DNA of 64,000 bases from Cypionkella sp. (GTDB lineage: Bacteria; Pseudomonadota; Alphaproteobacteria; Rhodobacterales; Rhodobacteraceae), in the NCBI RefSeq assembly GCF_030652235.1, contig NZ_JAUSBA010000070.1, forward strand, positions 1 to 64,000, in the 5' to 3' direction. Position 1 is the first letter of the stretch; each line of letters opens with the position of its first letter. Below, in pieces: positions 51,016 through 59,372 of the stretch. Below the pieces are notes generated by a model. That model made no database searches and had not been told where the DNA came from. It was given only the letters and a program-made list of their open reading frames with translations. The translations under genes were made by a program, and so were the position numbers.

Positions 51016-52199
51016 GCCGCCAGTCCTTGCTTCAGCGCCGCATAGCGTGCGATCCGCTTGCACGCCTCGATCACCAAAGCATCGTCTTGCGTCAGACTGA
51101 TCCTGATCCAGCCCGTCAGCGCCGCGCCAAAGCTTTCACCGGGCATCACGGCGACACCTTCATCGGCGAGCAGCCCCAAAGCAAAACACTCACCACTTAG
51201 GCCCGTGGCATTGACATCCACCACGGTGAACATTCCGGCATCGGGCTTATGCACCTGCAAGCCATTCACTCCGTTCAGTTTTTCATAAATCAACGCGGCA
51301 CGGCGCGCGAAGCGCTCTGCCATCCCGCGCGCGACCTCTGAGGGCCCCGAGACTGCCATAGCGGTCATATCGGCGATGAACGGTTGGTTGCCGAACAGCA
51401 TGGTTTCCGCCAGCGGCAACAACCGCGCCGAAAACTCTTCTGGCCCGACGCACCACCCCGAGCGGAACCCCGGTGCTGCATGGGATTTCGAGATCGAGGC
51501 CGCCACCACCACCCGATCTGCCAGATCTGCATTGTCCAACGGCGAGGCAAACACCCCACCCGCAAACACCAATTCCTCATAAACCTCGTCGCTCAACATC
51601 CACAGATCATGTTGTTTCGCCAAAGCGCCCAAGGCTACAATATCATCCGCCGTCAGAATAGCCCCGGTCGGATTATGCGGCGTGTTCAGGAAAATCATCC
51701 GAGTGCGCGGCGTGATCCGGGCGGCCACATCCGCCGCCTGCATCCGAAACCCGTGCTCGGCGCGCAATGGCACTGGCACCGCGACCGCGCCCGTGGAGGC
51801 AATCAAACCCTCGTAAGTCGCATACAAAGGATCACCAACCAGAACCTCGTCGCCCGGCCCAGTTAAGGTCAACAGCACGGCATAAAGCGAGGTTTGTGTG
51901 CCGGGCAGGCAGGCGATCTGCTCAGTGGAGATGGCGCGGCCGGTGCGCTTGGAATAGCGCGCGGCCAATGCCGCAAGCAAAGCAGGCTCGCCCCGGCCGT
52001 CGGAATAGCCCAGACGCCCGGCATCCATCGACCGCTGTGCCTCGGCAATCAACGCAGGTGGAGTGGCCACATCCGGCTCGCCAATCGTCAACTGAATAAC
52101 GGGTTTGCCGGCAGCTTGCATGGCTTTGGCGCGGGCGTGAACTTCCCATTTCGCTCCGCCCAGATGGGCAAGACGTTCGGTAATGGCGGCATATTTCAT
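51012..52199 (-). CDS. aruH: class I aminotransferase, AruH-like (arginine:pyruvate transaminase)
   Basis: 395 aa, aspartate-aminotransferase fold. The PLP-binding Lys is in AASISKSHAAPGFRSGW, with TPHNPTGAI, LSDEVYEELVF and the Arg of GWIRISL. Its opening ITERLAHLGGAKWEVHARA and coupling (ATGA) to the AruI-like decarboxylase support arginine:pyruvate transaminase, first step of the arginine transaminase route. It also overlaps the tetR stop, so all three are one translational unit. Confidence 0.82.
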   Translation of the reverse strand: MKYAAITERLAHLGGAKWEVHARAKAMQAAGKPVIQLTIGEPDVATPPALIAEAQRSMDAGRLGYSDGRGEPALLAALAARYSKRTGRAISTEQIACLPGTQTSLYAVLLTLTGPGDEVLVGDPLYATYEGLIASTGAVAVPVPLRAEHGFRMQAADVAARITPRTRMIFLNTPHNPTGAILTADDIVALGALAKQHDLWMLSDEVYEELVFAGGVFASPLDNADLADRVVVAASISKSHAAPGFRSGWCVGPEEFSARLLPLAETMLFGNQPFIADMTAMAVSGPSEVARGMAERFARRAALIYEKLNGVNGLQVHKPDAGMFTVVDVNATGLSGECFALGLLADEGVAVMPGESFGAALTGWIRISLTQDDALVIEACKRIARYAALKQGLAA

Positions 52200-52840
52200 G
52201 GCAAGGTCCGATCTGGCTGATAAGCCGCAACAAGGTCAATGTTCAGAATGGCACCGACCGAGGTCAGGGCGATGGCGGGGATTTCGCCAAGGCTGAAAGC
52301 TTCGGGCAGGATCGAGCCTTCCAGCCACAGCCCGTCAATCACCCCATTGCAGGCGATAGCATCGCTGCGCAGTTGTGCGTCGCTGACAGAGCGGGGCAGG
52401 GCGGCAATCAGCCCCTGCAACATGTTGCGAAACGCCAGATAGTTCGCGGTGTGAATGTCGCGCATCGCAGCATCGCAGCGCACATCATGCACAAACGCCG
52501 CCCAAAGCCCTACCGCCACTGGGTCCGCCACCGGAGAGCTGACCGAGGCCACCACGAAATTCGCCAGCCGCGCCATGGCGTCATCTGGCCCGCCCAGCAG
52601 CACCGCCGCCGAATCCGAGGTCATCCGTTCCATCAGCCGATGATAGGCGGCGCGGGTGAGGTCTTCTTTCGAGGTGAAATAATGCCGGATCAACCCCGGC
52701 GTCACGCCCGCACGATCCGCAATCGCCCGCACGGTTGCCGCATGAAGCCCGCCTTGCGCAACCAGATCAAGCGCCGCCGCGATCAAATCCTCGCGGCGAC
52801 GTTCTTCACTTTCCCGGCGGTAGGGGCGGCGGTCTGCCAT
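52196..52840 (-). CDS. TetR-family regulator, BetI-like
   Basis: 214 aa. The N-terminal helix-turn-helix AATVRAIADRAGVTPGLIRH (about residues 34-53) ends in the TetR-typical YFTSKEDL. The C-terminal ligand domain contains VGLWAAFVHDVRCD and NGVIDGLWLEGSI, as in BetI-type repressors. It heads the aruH-aruI operon and a palindromic operator candidate lies 15 bp before its start, so autoregulated repression of the operon is likely. Inducer unknown; arginine or a derivative is plausible. Confidence 0.9.
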   Translation of the reverse strand: MADRRPYRRESEERRREDLIAAALDLVAQGGLHAATVRAIADRAGVTPGLIRHYFTSKEDLTRAAYHRLMERMTSDSAAVLLGGPDDAMARLANFVVASVSSPVADPVAVGLWAAFVHDVRCDAAMRDIHTANYLAFRNMLQGLIAALPRSVSDAQLRSDAIACNGVIDGLWLEGSILPEAFSLGEIPAIALTSVGAILNIDLVAAYQPDRTLP

Positions 52841-52855
52841 CGTGAGCCATTCTTG

Positions 52856-52871
52856 TTATACGAGCGTGTAA
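52856..52871. promoter_or_regulatory. candidate TetR operator
   Basis: TTATACGAGCGTGTAA is an inverted repeat with arms TTATACG / CGTGTAA (one mismatch) around AG. It lies 15-31 bp upstream of the tetR start, where it would overlap the promoter. Nothing else in the 52872-52970 stretch was recognised. Confidence 0.5.
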
Positions 52872-52970
52872 TTCGAGGTTAATATGAGGCGGAGTTGCAG
52901 GTGTTGCAAGTCTTACGGAAAATTTTGCTGGTTTATGCGCAAAACGCCAATGCTGCGTACAGTCACTTGT

Positions 52971-53032
52971 TTAGCGCAAATTACCTTGACCACAAAGCGG
53001 TGAAATCTAAGGTGGCTGAGGCTTTGCGCTAA
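52971..53032. other. nested long hairpin at the CDF gene end
   Basis: TTAGCGCAAA (52971-52980) is perfectly complementary to TTTGCGCTAA (53023-53032). Within the loop ACCTT/AAGGT and CAC/GTG pair as well, so the 62 bp can fold as one extended interrupted stem. It overlaps the stop codon of the CDF transporter (CTA at 53029-53031). No T-run follows, so it is not a standard terminator. Confidence 0.45.
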
Positions 53033-53937
53033 TGGTTCTGGCGCTTGGAGGCTGCGGTGACATCTGCCACATCCTTGTGGATGATCACATCCGTCTGCGG
53101 ATAGGCCTGCAAAATCGCGCGCCGTAGGGCTGCGCCAATCGCATGGGCGTCGCGCAAAGACTGTTCGCCATCCAACTCGATATGCAGGTTGACGAAGACT
53201 TTGCTGCCCGCCATCCGGGTTTTCAGATCGTGAAAGCCGCGCACCCCCGGCCATGCCGCGGCCATCGCCGCAATTCCCGTGACAAGGGCCTCGTCTGCGG
53301 TGCGGTCCATCAGCGCATCGAACGCGCCCTTGCCGATCCGCAGTGCCCCCACCGCCATAATTGCCGCCGCCGTCAGCGCCACCACCGAATCGATACTGCC
53401 CAGCCCAAAGCTTTTCGACGCCCACAGCGAGATGATCGCCCCCATGTTCGGCAGCAGATCGCCCATGTAATGCAAACGATCTGCCGCCACCACGCGGCTG
53501 CCTGTGCGCTTGGCCACCCGGCCCTGCCACCACACCAAGACCACCGTCAGCGCCACCGAGACGCCCATCACCAGCATGCCCTCGCTTTCGCCAACCAGAT
53601 GCGGCTGGGTTGGCCCCAAAAGTCGCGCCACCGCCGCCCAAGTGATCACCCCCGCCGAGATCAGCACGAAAAACGCCTGCCCCAAAGCCGCCAGATCCTC
53701 GGCTGAACTATGGCCAAACGCATGGTCCTCGTCCGCAGGCTTTGCGGCATAGATCAGCGCCGCCATCGCGCCCAAAGACACCATCAGATCCATCGCGCTG
53801 TCCGCCAGCGAAGCCGCCACCGACAACGACCCCGTCGTGCCATAGGCCCAAAGCTTCAGCCCTACCATCACCCCGGCAATCGCCACCGAAGCAAGGCCCG
53901 CCGACAGATTCAACTTCATGCTGGCGGATGTGTTCAT
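53029..53937 (-). CDS. cation diffusion facilitator (CDF/FieF-type) metal efflux protein
   Basis: 302 aa from the ATG at 53937. Six hydrophobic segments. The TM2 and TM5 metal residues are seen in ADSAMDLM and YMGDLLPN, with HAFGHSSAEDLAALGQA between them. A C-terminal ferredoxin-like cytoplasmic domain (HDLKTRMAGSKVFVNLHIEL) follows, where His residues bind metal in FieF. Exports Zn2+, Fe2+ or similar. Ends in a nested hairpin; upstream is the SH3 gene on the same strand, 89 bp away. Confidence 0.91.
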   Translation of the reverse strand: MNTSASMKLNLSAGLASVAIAGVMVGLKLWAYGTTGSLSVAASLADSAMDLMVSLGAMAALIYAAKPADEDHAFGHSSAEDLAALGQAFFVLISAGVITWAAVARLLGPTQPHLVGESEGMLVMGVSVALTVVLVWWQGRVAKRTGSRVVAADRLHYMGDLLPNMGAIISLWASKSFGLGSIDSVVALTAAAIMAVGALRIGKGAFDALMDRTADEALVTGIAAMAAAWPGVRGFHDLKTRMAGSKVFVNLHIELDGEQSLRDAHAIGAALRRAILQAYPQTDVIIHKDVADVTAASKRQNH

Positions 53938-54026
53938 CTTACGCTCCTCAAACCCGGACCCGCGCCATACCCAAGCCGCCGCCGCTGTGCAAGCGTGCTG
54001 CGCCAGCAAGGCCGACCCGCAGGGCG

Positions 54027-54587
54027 CTAGTTTAAAGTCTCAGCAGGATCGACACCCCAAAGGGCGGTTTTCAAGATCCAGCCCTTCTCGCCGCCCGCAT
54101 TCACCCGGCACCAATCTGTATTACATTCCAAAAGCTTGCCGATCACACCCAGTTCGGCCTGAAACAACACCCGCGCCTGAGCATCCGGGCTGTCGCGAAA
54201 CTCGGCCATATCTTGCGTCACCAGAACCGAGCGCGACCCCGACAACAGGTTGAACATCATCCAGCCGCCCATGCCCTGATAATCCTCGACCCGCCGCCAG
54301 CGGTCATATTCCGCTGTGATCCGCAAAGGCATGCCCGATGTGGTGAACACCCAGTCGATGCGGTTCGTCATCCCCGGCCCGCGCCGCACATTGCCCTCGC
54401 GCCCCTTCAGGCTGACATAGCGCGGCAGCGGCAGGTTGGTCACCGGGCCTTTATTGGGATCGCGCGGGATTTTATCATCTGGTGCAGGCGCCACGGGCAG
54501 TTCTTCCTGTGCCTGCGCCCGACCAACCCCCAGACTTTCGCCCAGCAAAGCCGCCGCCATCCCTGCCAAAAACTGTTTCCTGTTCAT
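54027..54587 (-). CDS. exported SH3-domain protein
   Basis: 186 aa from MNRKQFLAGMAAALLGESLG at 54587; a start five codons earlier is possible. A signal peptide ends near AQAQ. Two bacterial SH3 (SH3b) segments follow: YVSLKGREGNVRRGPGMTNR at the front and VGKLLEC-type VIGKLLECNTDWCRVNAGGE at the end. Such proteins bind or sit near peptidoglycan and may influence cell-wall enzymes. Divergent from the 2-hydroxyacid dehydrogenase with 98 bp between. Confidence 0.87.
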   Translation of the reverse strand: MNRKQFLAGMAAALLGESLGVGRAQAQEELPVAPAPDDKIPRDPNKGPVTNLPLPRYVSLKGREGNVRRGPGMTNRIDWVFTTSGMPLRITAEYDRWRRVEDYQGMGGWMMFNLLSGSRSVLVTQDMAEFRDSPDAQARVLFQAELGVIGKLLECNTDWCRVNAGGEKGWILKTALWGVDPAETLN

Positions 54588-54685
54588 CCCGCCGCGCCCC
54601 AATTACAGACGGGGGCTTGTGCCTTGCCCCGCTTCCCGCCACTTTGCCAAACAATACGCTGATTTGGAAGTGCAGGGAGGCCTTC

Positions 54686-55672
54686 ATGCCCGCAACACGC
54701 TTAAACGTTGTCGTGACGCGACGTTTGCCGCAAGCCGTCGAGACCAGGATGAAGGAATTGTTCGATGTCGAACTGCGCGACCCCGACATCAGTATGAGCC
54801 GCGAAGACCTCGCAGCCGCGATGCGGCGCTGCGATGTGCTGGTGCCAACGATCACCGATCAGATTGACGCGGGCCTGATCGCGCAAGCGGGCGACAAGCT
54901 GAAACTGATCGCCAATTATGGCTCGGGTGTCGATCATATTGACGTCGCCACCGCCCGCCAACGCGGGATTTTGGTCAGCAACACCCCCGGCACCGTCACC
55001 GATGACACCGCCGATATGACGCTGGCGCTGATGCTGTCGGTCACCCGCCGTATCCCCGAAGGTCTGGCCGAAATGCAGGCCGGAAAATGGCAAGGCTGGT
55101 CGCCGATGGCGCATCTGGGCGGTCGGATGGGCGGTCGCCGCCTTGGCATCCTTGGCATGGGCCGCATTGGCCAAGCCGTGGCACGCCGCGCCCGCGCGTT
55201 CGGGATGCAGGTGCATTACCACAACCGCAAACGCGTGCGCCCCGAAGTAGAGGCCGATCTGGAAGCCACCTATTGGGAAAGCCTTGATCAGATGATCGCT
55301 CGGATGGACATCATTTCTGTCAACTGCCCGCACACCCCCTCGACCTTCCACCTACTGAACGCCCGCCGCCTGAAGCTGCTGAAGCCGACGGCGGTGATCA
55401 TCAACACCTCACGCGGCGAAGTGATCGACGAGAACGCCCTCGCCCGCGGCTTGAAAGCCGGCGAGATTGGCGGCGCGGGCCTTGATGTCTACGAACACGG
55501 CACCGAGATCAACCCGACCCTGCGCAGCCTGCCCAATGTCGTCCTATTGCCGCATATGGGGTCGGCGACGGTCGAGGGCCGGATCGAGATGGGCGAAAAG
55601 GTCATCATCAACATTAAAACCTTCGCCGACGGCCACCGCCCGCCGGATCAGGTTGTGCCGGGGATGTTATGA
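54686..55672 (+). CDS. D-isomer-specific 2-hydroxyacid dehydrogenase (glyoxylate/hydroxypyruvate reductase-like)
   Basis: 328 aa from the ATG at 54686 with a GGGAGG ribosome site. The NAD(P) fold has LGILGMGRIGQAVARRARAF. The active residues are the Arg of INTSRGEVIDENAL, the Glu of GLDVYEHGTEIN, and the His of LLPHMGSAT. Closest character is GhrB/GyaR-type, using NADPH or NADH to reduce glyoxylate or hydroxypyruvate. Glyoxylate is the end product of the allantoin genes at 38-41 kb, but there is no operon link. Overlaps the next gene by ATGA. Confidence 0.9.
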   Translation: MPATRLNVVVTRRLPQAVETRMKELFDVELRDPDISMSREDLAAAMRRCDVLVPTITDQIDAGLIAQAGDKLKLIANYGSGVDHIDVATARQRGILVSNTPGTVTDDTADMTLALMLSVTRRIPEGLAEMQAGKWQGWSPMAHLGGRMGGRRLGILGMGRIGQAVARRARAFGMQVHYHNRKRVRPEVEADLEATYWESLDQMIARMDIISVNCPHTPSTFHLLNARRLKLLKPTAVIINTSRGEVIDENALARGLKAGEIGGAGLDVYEHGTEINPTLRSLPNVVLLPHMGSATVEGRIEMGEKVIINIKTFADGHRPPDQVVPGML

Positions 55673-55971
55673 TCATGCTGCGCCTTGCAACTCTGCTGAC
55701 GCTTGCCGCCAGCCCCGCGCTTGCCATGCTGTCGCCGTTTTATGACAGCGCCGAAAAAATCACCACGATCCTGCAAGACGCGGCGGTTGCAGACGCGCTG
55801 CGTCAGGCACCCATCGGTGCGATCAGCAATACGGGCAGTTTCCCCGATGGGGCCGATGAATGGACGGTGCGCACGCAAGAGTGCGATCTTGTGCTCAAGT
55901 TGATCGCCAAGCCGCCCGGTATGGCGGGCAAAGCCACCTATAGCGTCGAAATCAGCACACCTTGCCCCTGA
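55669..55971 (+). CDS. small secreted protein of unknown function
   Basis: 100 aa with a strong signal peptide (MIMLRLATLLTLAASPALA, cleavage near residue 19). The mature about 80 residues include two cysteines (QECDLV and STPCP) that could form a disulfide, and the pattern IGAISNTGSFPDGADEWTVR then YSVEIS suggests small beta strands. I do not recognise the family. It is coupled to the hydroxyacid dehydrogenase by ATGA overlap. Confidence 0.7.
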   Translation: MIMLRLATLLTLAASPALAMLSPFYDSAEKITTILQDAAVADALRQAPIGAISNTGSFPDGADEWTVRTQECDLVLKLIAKPPGMAGKATYSVEISTPCP

Positions 55972-56095
55972 GGTGGTGGTTGCAAAGCGGCTTTTGGGCT
56001 GAACCAATGGCATTGGCTCTGAAAGTTGGGTTGAAATACACCCGCTCAGCCCTTACCTAACCCGCAAGTACAACAAAACGCAAACCGGGACGGAC

Positions 56096-56758
56096 ATGGA
56101 AATATTCACTTATCCGGGCTTTATCGCCCTGCTTCAGGTTATGGGGATTGACCTTGTCCTCGCGGGTGACAATGCCATAGTGATTGGTCTTGCCGCGGCG
56201 GGTCTGCCGAAAGATCAGCGCAACAAGGCCATTCTGGTTGGTATCATTGCCGCCACCGTGATGCGGATCGGCTTTGCGTTGATCACCACGCATCTGTTGG
56301 CCATCGTCGGTCTGTTGCTGGCGGGCGGTATCCTGCTGCTTTGGGTGTGCTGGAAGATGTGGCGCGAGCTGCAACAGGGTCATGGCAGTGACAACATTGC
56401 CGAGGAATCGCTGACTGATCGCGATCTGAATGCCGATGGCACCGTTGCAGGGGGCGCGCCGCGCAAGACCTTTGCGCAGGCCGCGTTGCAGATCGTTGTT
56501 GCCGATATCTCGATGAGCCTTGATAACGTGCTGGCCGTGGCGGGTGCCGCGCGCGATCATCCGACCGTGCTGGTGATTGGCCTTGTGATGTCGATTGCGC
56601 TGATGGGCCTTGCTGCCACCTTCATCGCCCGGCTGCTGAACAAGCACCGCTGGATCGCCTATGTTGGTCTTGCGATCATCGTTTATGTCGCCTTGAAGAT
56701 GATGTGGGAAGGCTGGCACGAGGTGCAGCCTTTCGTGATGGCCTATCTCGGCACATAA
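56096..56758 (+). CDS. TerC-family integral membrane protein
   Basis: 220 aa, seven hydrophobic segments. TerC hallmarks are the acidic membrane motif DLVLAGDNAIVIGLA (residues about 18-32) and its second copy VADISMSLDNVLAVAG (about 138-153), separated by a charged loop. Members such as YjbE and Alx move or sense Mn2+ and other metals. Followed by an intrinsic terminator at 56775-56805. Confidence 0.9.
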   Translation: MEIFTYPGFIALLQVMGIDLVLAGDNAIVIGLAAAGLPKDQRNKAILVGIIAATVMRIGFALITTHLLAIVGLLLAGGILLLWVCWKMWRELQQGHGSDNIAEESLTDRDLNADGTVAGGAPRKTFAQAALQIVVADISMSLDNVLAVAGAARDHPTVLVIGLVMSIALMGLAATFIARLLNKHRWIAYVGLAIIVYVALKMMWEGWHEVQPFVMAYLGT

Positions 56759-56774
56759 GCGCCCGTGTAGGATG

Positions 56775-56805
56775 CACAAAGCCGCCCGTTTCGGGCGGCT
56801 TTGTG
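56775..56805 (+). terminator. intrinsic terminator after the TerC gene
   Basis: CACAAAGCCGCCCG (56775-56788) pairs perfectly with CGGGCGGCTTTGTG (56792-56805) over a TTT loop; the A/T flanks make it usable in both directions. Confidence 0.85.
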
Positions 56806-56825
56806 TTGAGAAAATGCGGTGAAGT

Positions 56826-56897
56826 GTTAAGAATTCCTTAAATCGAGTTTGTAACTTATTGATATTTCAGATTCTGAAGTCGGTCCCGAGTTGGGAC
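56826..56897 (-). repeat. dispersed repeat with terminator-like head, copy 2
   Basis: On the minus strand it starts GTCCCAACTCGGGAC (56897-56883) and ends TTTAAGGAATTCTTAAC (to 56826), the same two end blocks and total length as 14434-14505. The stem-loop lies just downstream of the DadA-like stop and may terminate that transcript. Confidence 0.6.
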
Positions 56898-56902
56898 CAC
56901 CC

Positions 56903-58144
56903 TCAAAACCGCCCCGGCAGATATGGCGTCAAGTCCAATTCCGGCTCCCGCCCGCCTATCAAAGCCGCCACCAACCGCGCCGTGATCGGGGCCAAAGTCA
57001 GCCCGATATGCCCGTGCCCATACGCATGGATCACCTCCGCCCCCGCCCGAGAAGGCCCGATCACCGGCACCGAATCCGGCATCGAAGGCCGAAACCCCAT
57101 CCACTCCCGATCTGGCAGGCCCAGATCAGGAAAGATCGCCCGCGCCCCCTCGACCAGCTTTTTGATCCGGTGTGGTGACGCAGGCGCCGTCAGCCCCCCC
57201 AACTCCACCGTTCCCGCCACCCGCAGTCGACCCGTCATCGGACACAAATAAAACCCGCGTGCCGTTGGACAGACTGGCCGGCTCAGGCGGGGTGAGGCCA
57301 TATCCCACTCTACATGATAGCCCCGCTCAGTCTCCAGCGGCACCTTATCCCCCGCCTGCAGTGCTAACCCTTTCGAGTGTGCCCCCGCCGCAATGATCAC
57401 CTTTCGCGCCCGCAACCGTAGGTCTGGCCCCTCCACCACAATCCCATCAAACTGTCGCGATATTGTCCGGGCCTCAGCCTGCACAAACCCGGCATGTTTG
57501 AAAACATGCGAGGCAAGGGTCTGCACCATCAGTCCCGGATCGGACAGAAACACCGCCTTGGGAAAGAACGCAGCCCCGCCCTCCACCACAGGCAACCCCG
57601 GCTCCATCCCCGCTAAGACATCTGGCGAAATCAACTCTACCGTAATCCCGTGCGTGCGCCGAAATGCCATATCCGCCTTGGCGGCGCTAAAAGCGCCGGC
57701 TGTTTCGTAAAGATACAAACACCCCTTGTGCTGCATGATCGCAGCCCCGCCGATACGCTCGGCAAGTGCCAGCCAGCTCGGGCAAGCATCCGCCACCAAG
57801 GCCGCAATCGCCGCGGCATTGCGCCGGGTCGGGCCGGGCAATGATTGCCGCGCAAACCGTGCCAGCCACGGCATCAGAGAGGGCAGGGCGGCGCGACGGA
57901 TCGCGAGTGGGGAGTCTTTGTTCAGCAGCAAGGACGGCAGGTTCCGCAGCACATCTGGGCTTCCGACCGGCATAACCGCGTAATCGGCGATGGTGCCCGC
58001 ATTGCCATAGCTGGCCCCCATGCCGGGCTGGTCGGGATCGACCAGCACCACCTCGCGCCCTTCCGACGTCAAAGCTTCGGCAATCACAAGGCCAACGACC
58101 CCCGCCCCAAGGATCGCGATATCGGTGGTGACGTGTTGGGTCAT
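56903..58144 (-). CDS. FAD-dependent D-amino acid dehydrogenase-like oxidoreductase
   Basis: 413 aa, DAO/GlyOx fold. The N-terminal dinucleotide motif is DIAILGAGVVGLVIAEALTS (residues 8-27) with the acidic strand end VVLVDPD. A second FAD block is GMGASYGNAGTIADYAVMP and the C-terminal GHIGLTLAPITARLVA closes the flavin site. DadA-type enzymes oxidise D-amino acids; related members act on amines or hydroxyproline, so the substrate is open. Ends the leftward run of catabolic genes, 64 bp after the alcohol dehydrogenase. Confidence 0.86.
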   Translation of the reverse strand: MTQHVTTDIAILGAGVVGLVIAEALTSEGREVVLVDPDQPGMGASYGNAGTIADYAVMPVGSPDVLRNLPSLLLNKDSPLAIRRAALPSLMPWLARFARQSLPGPTRRNAAAIAALVADACPSWLALAERIGGAAIMQHKGCLYLYETAGAFSAAKADMAFRRTHGITVELISPDVLAGMEPGLPVVEGGAAFFPKAVFLSDPGLMVQTLASHVFKHAGFVQAEARTISRQFDGIVVEGPDLRLRARKVIIAAGAHSKGLALQAGDKVPLETERGYHVEWDMASPRLSRPVCPTARGFYLCPMTGRLRVAGTVELGGLTAPASPHRIKKLVEGARAIFPDLGLPDREWMGFRPSMPDSVPVIGPSRAGAEVIHAYGHGHIGLTLAPITARLVAALIGGREPELDLTPYLPGRF

Positions 58145-58208
58145 GCTGGATCCGTAGGTAAAGGCGGCGGTTCTTGCGGTTTACCGGCCGAAACCGCCGC
58201 TTTTCAAG

Positions 58209-59369
58209 TTACATGCAGGCCTCAAACAACGCGCGGGTGTTCTCGGCCGTCATCGCCACCGGATTGCCACCGCAAGACGGATCTTCCAGCGCCATTTCGG
58301 TCAGCATGTCGAGATCGGGGTTGGTGACACCCAGCGCCGTCAGGTTTTCCGGGATGTTCAGCGTTTTGCGCAGATCCATCACAGCGGCCCGGAAGCCATC
58401 AAAGCCGCCTTTGATGCCAAGGTAAGCTGCGGCGGCGTTGATCCGCTCCTCAATAGCATGGCGGTTCATATCCAGCACCATCGGCATCACCACGGCGTTG
58501 GTGGTGCCGTGATGGGTCCCGTAGACCGCGCCAATCGGGTGACTAAGCGAATGGATCGCCCCCAGCCCCTTCTGAAATGCCGTAGCCCCCATTGCCGCCG
58601 CCGACATCATATGCGCGCGGGCGTCCAGATCGTTCGGGTTGGCATAGACTTTGGGCAGGTTCTCAAACACCAACCGCATGCCCTCCAAGGCAATGCCTTG
58701 GCTCATCGGGTGGTAGAACGGGCTCGAATACGCCTCAAGGCAATGTGCCAGCGCGTCCATGCCAGTGCCTGCGGTGATGAATTTCGGCATCCCCACTGTC
58801 AGCGCGGGGTCACAGATCACCACCACGGGCAGCAGTTTCGGGTGGAAGATGATCTTTTTCTTATGCGTGACCGAGTTGGTCAGAACCCCGGCGCGACCGA
58901 CTTCCGACCCCGTGCCAGCGGTGGTTGGCACCGCGATGATCGGCGCGATTTTTGACGCATCGGCGCGGGTGAACCAGTCGTCGATGTCTTCCAAGTCCCA
59001 CACGCTGAGGTCTTTGCGCTGATGCGCCATCAGGGCGATCATCTTGCCAAGGTCAAGTGCCGAGCCGCCGCCAAAGCAGATCACGCCGTCATGGCCGCCC
59101 GCGAGGTAGGCCGCGATACCGTCGGCCATATTGGTCTCGTTGGGGTTCGGATCGACCTCGGAAAATACTGCTGTGCCAAGGCCATGTGCCTTCAGGATCG
59201 CCACCGCTTCGGCGGTGATCGGCAGGGAGGCCAAGGCCTTGTCGGTGACAAACAGCGGCTTTTTCACGCCCGCCGCCGCGCAATGCTCGGCCAGTTCGCT
59301 GATGCGACCGACGCCAAATTTGATCGCGGTGGGGTAGGACCAATTCCGGTTGGGAACGTTGTGGGTCAT
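58209..59369 (-). CDS. iron-containing alcohol dehydrogenase
   Basis: 386 aa, group III alcohol dehydrogenase. The NAD motif GVICFGGGSALDLGK (GGGSxxD) and ITAGTGMDALAHCLEAYSSP are intact. The metal-binding residues Asp, His, His and His fall in this segment and in SLSHPIGAVYGTHHG. Interconverts an alcohol with the aldehyde that the adjacent dehydrogenase would oxidise. Lies 3 bp after the aldehyde dehydrogenase gene in one operon. Confidence 0.91.
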   Translation of the reverse strand: MTHNVPNRNWSYPTAIKFGVGRISELAEHCAAAGVKKPLFVTDKALASLPITAEAVAILKAHGLGTAVFSEVDPNPNETNMADGIAAYLAGGHDGVICFGGGSALDLGKMIALMAHQRKDLSVWDLEDIDDWFTRADASKIAPIIAVPTTAGTGSEVGRAGVLTNSVTHKKKIIFHPKLLPVVVICDPALTVGMPKFITAGTGMDALAHCLEAYSSPFYHPMSQGIALEGMRLVFENLPKVYANPNDLDARAHMMSAAAMGATAFQKGLGAIHSLSHPIGAVYGTHHGTTNAVVMPMVLDMNRHAIEERINAAAAYLGIKGGFDGFRAAVMDLRKTLNIPENLTALGVTNPDLDMLTEMALEDPSCGGNPVAMTAENTRALFEACM

Positions 59370-59372
59370 GGC

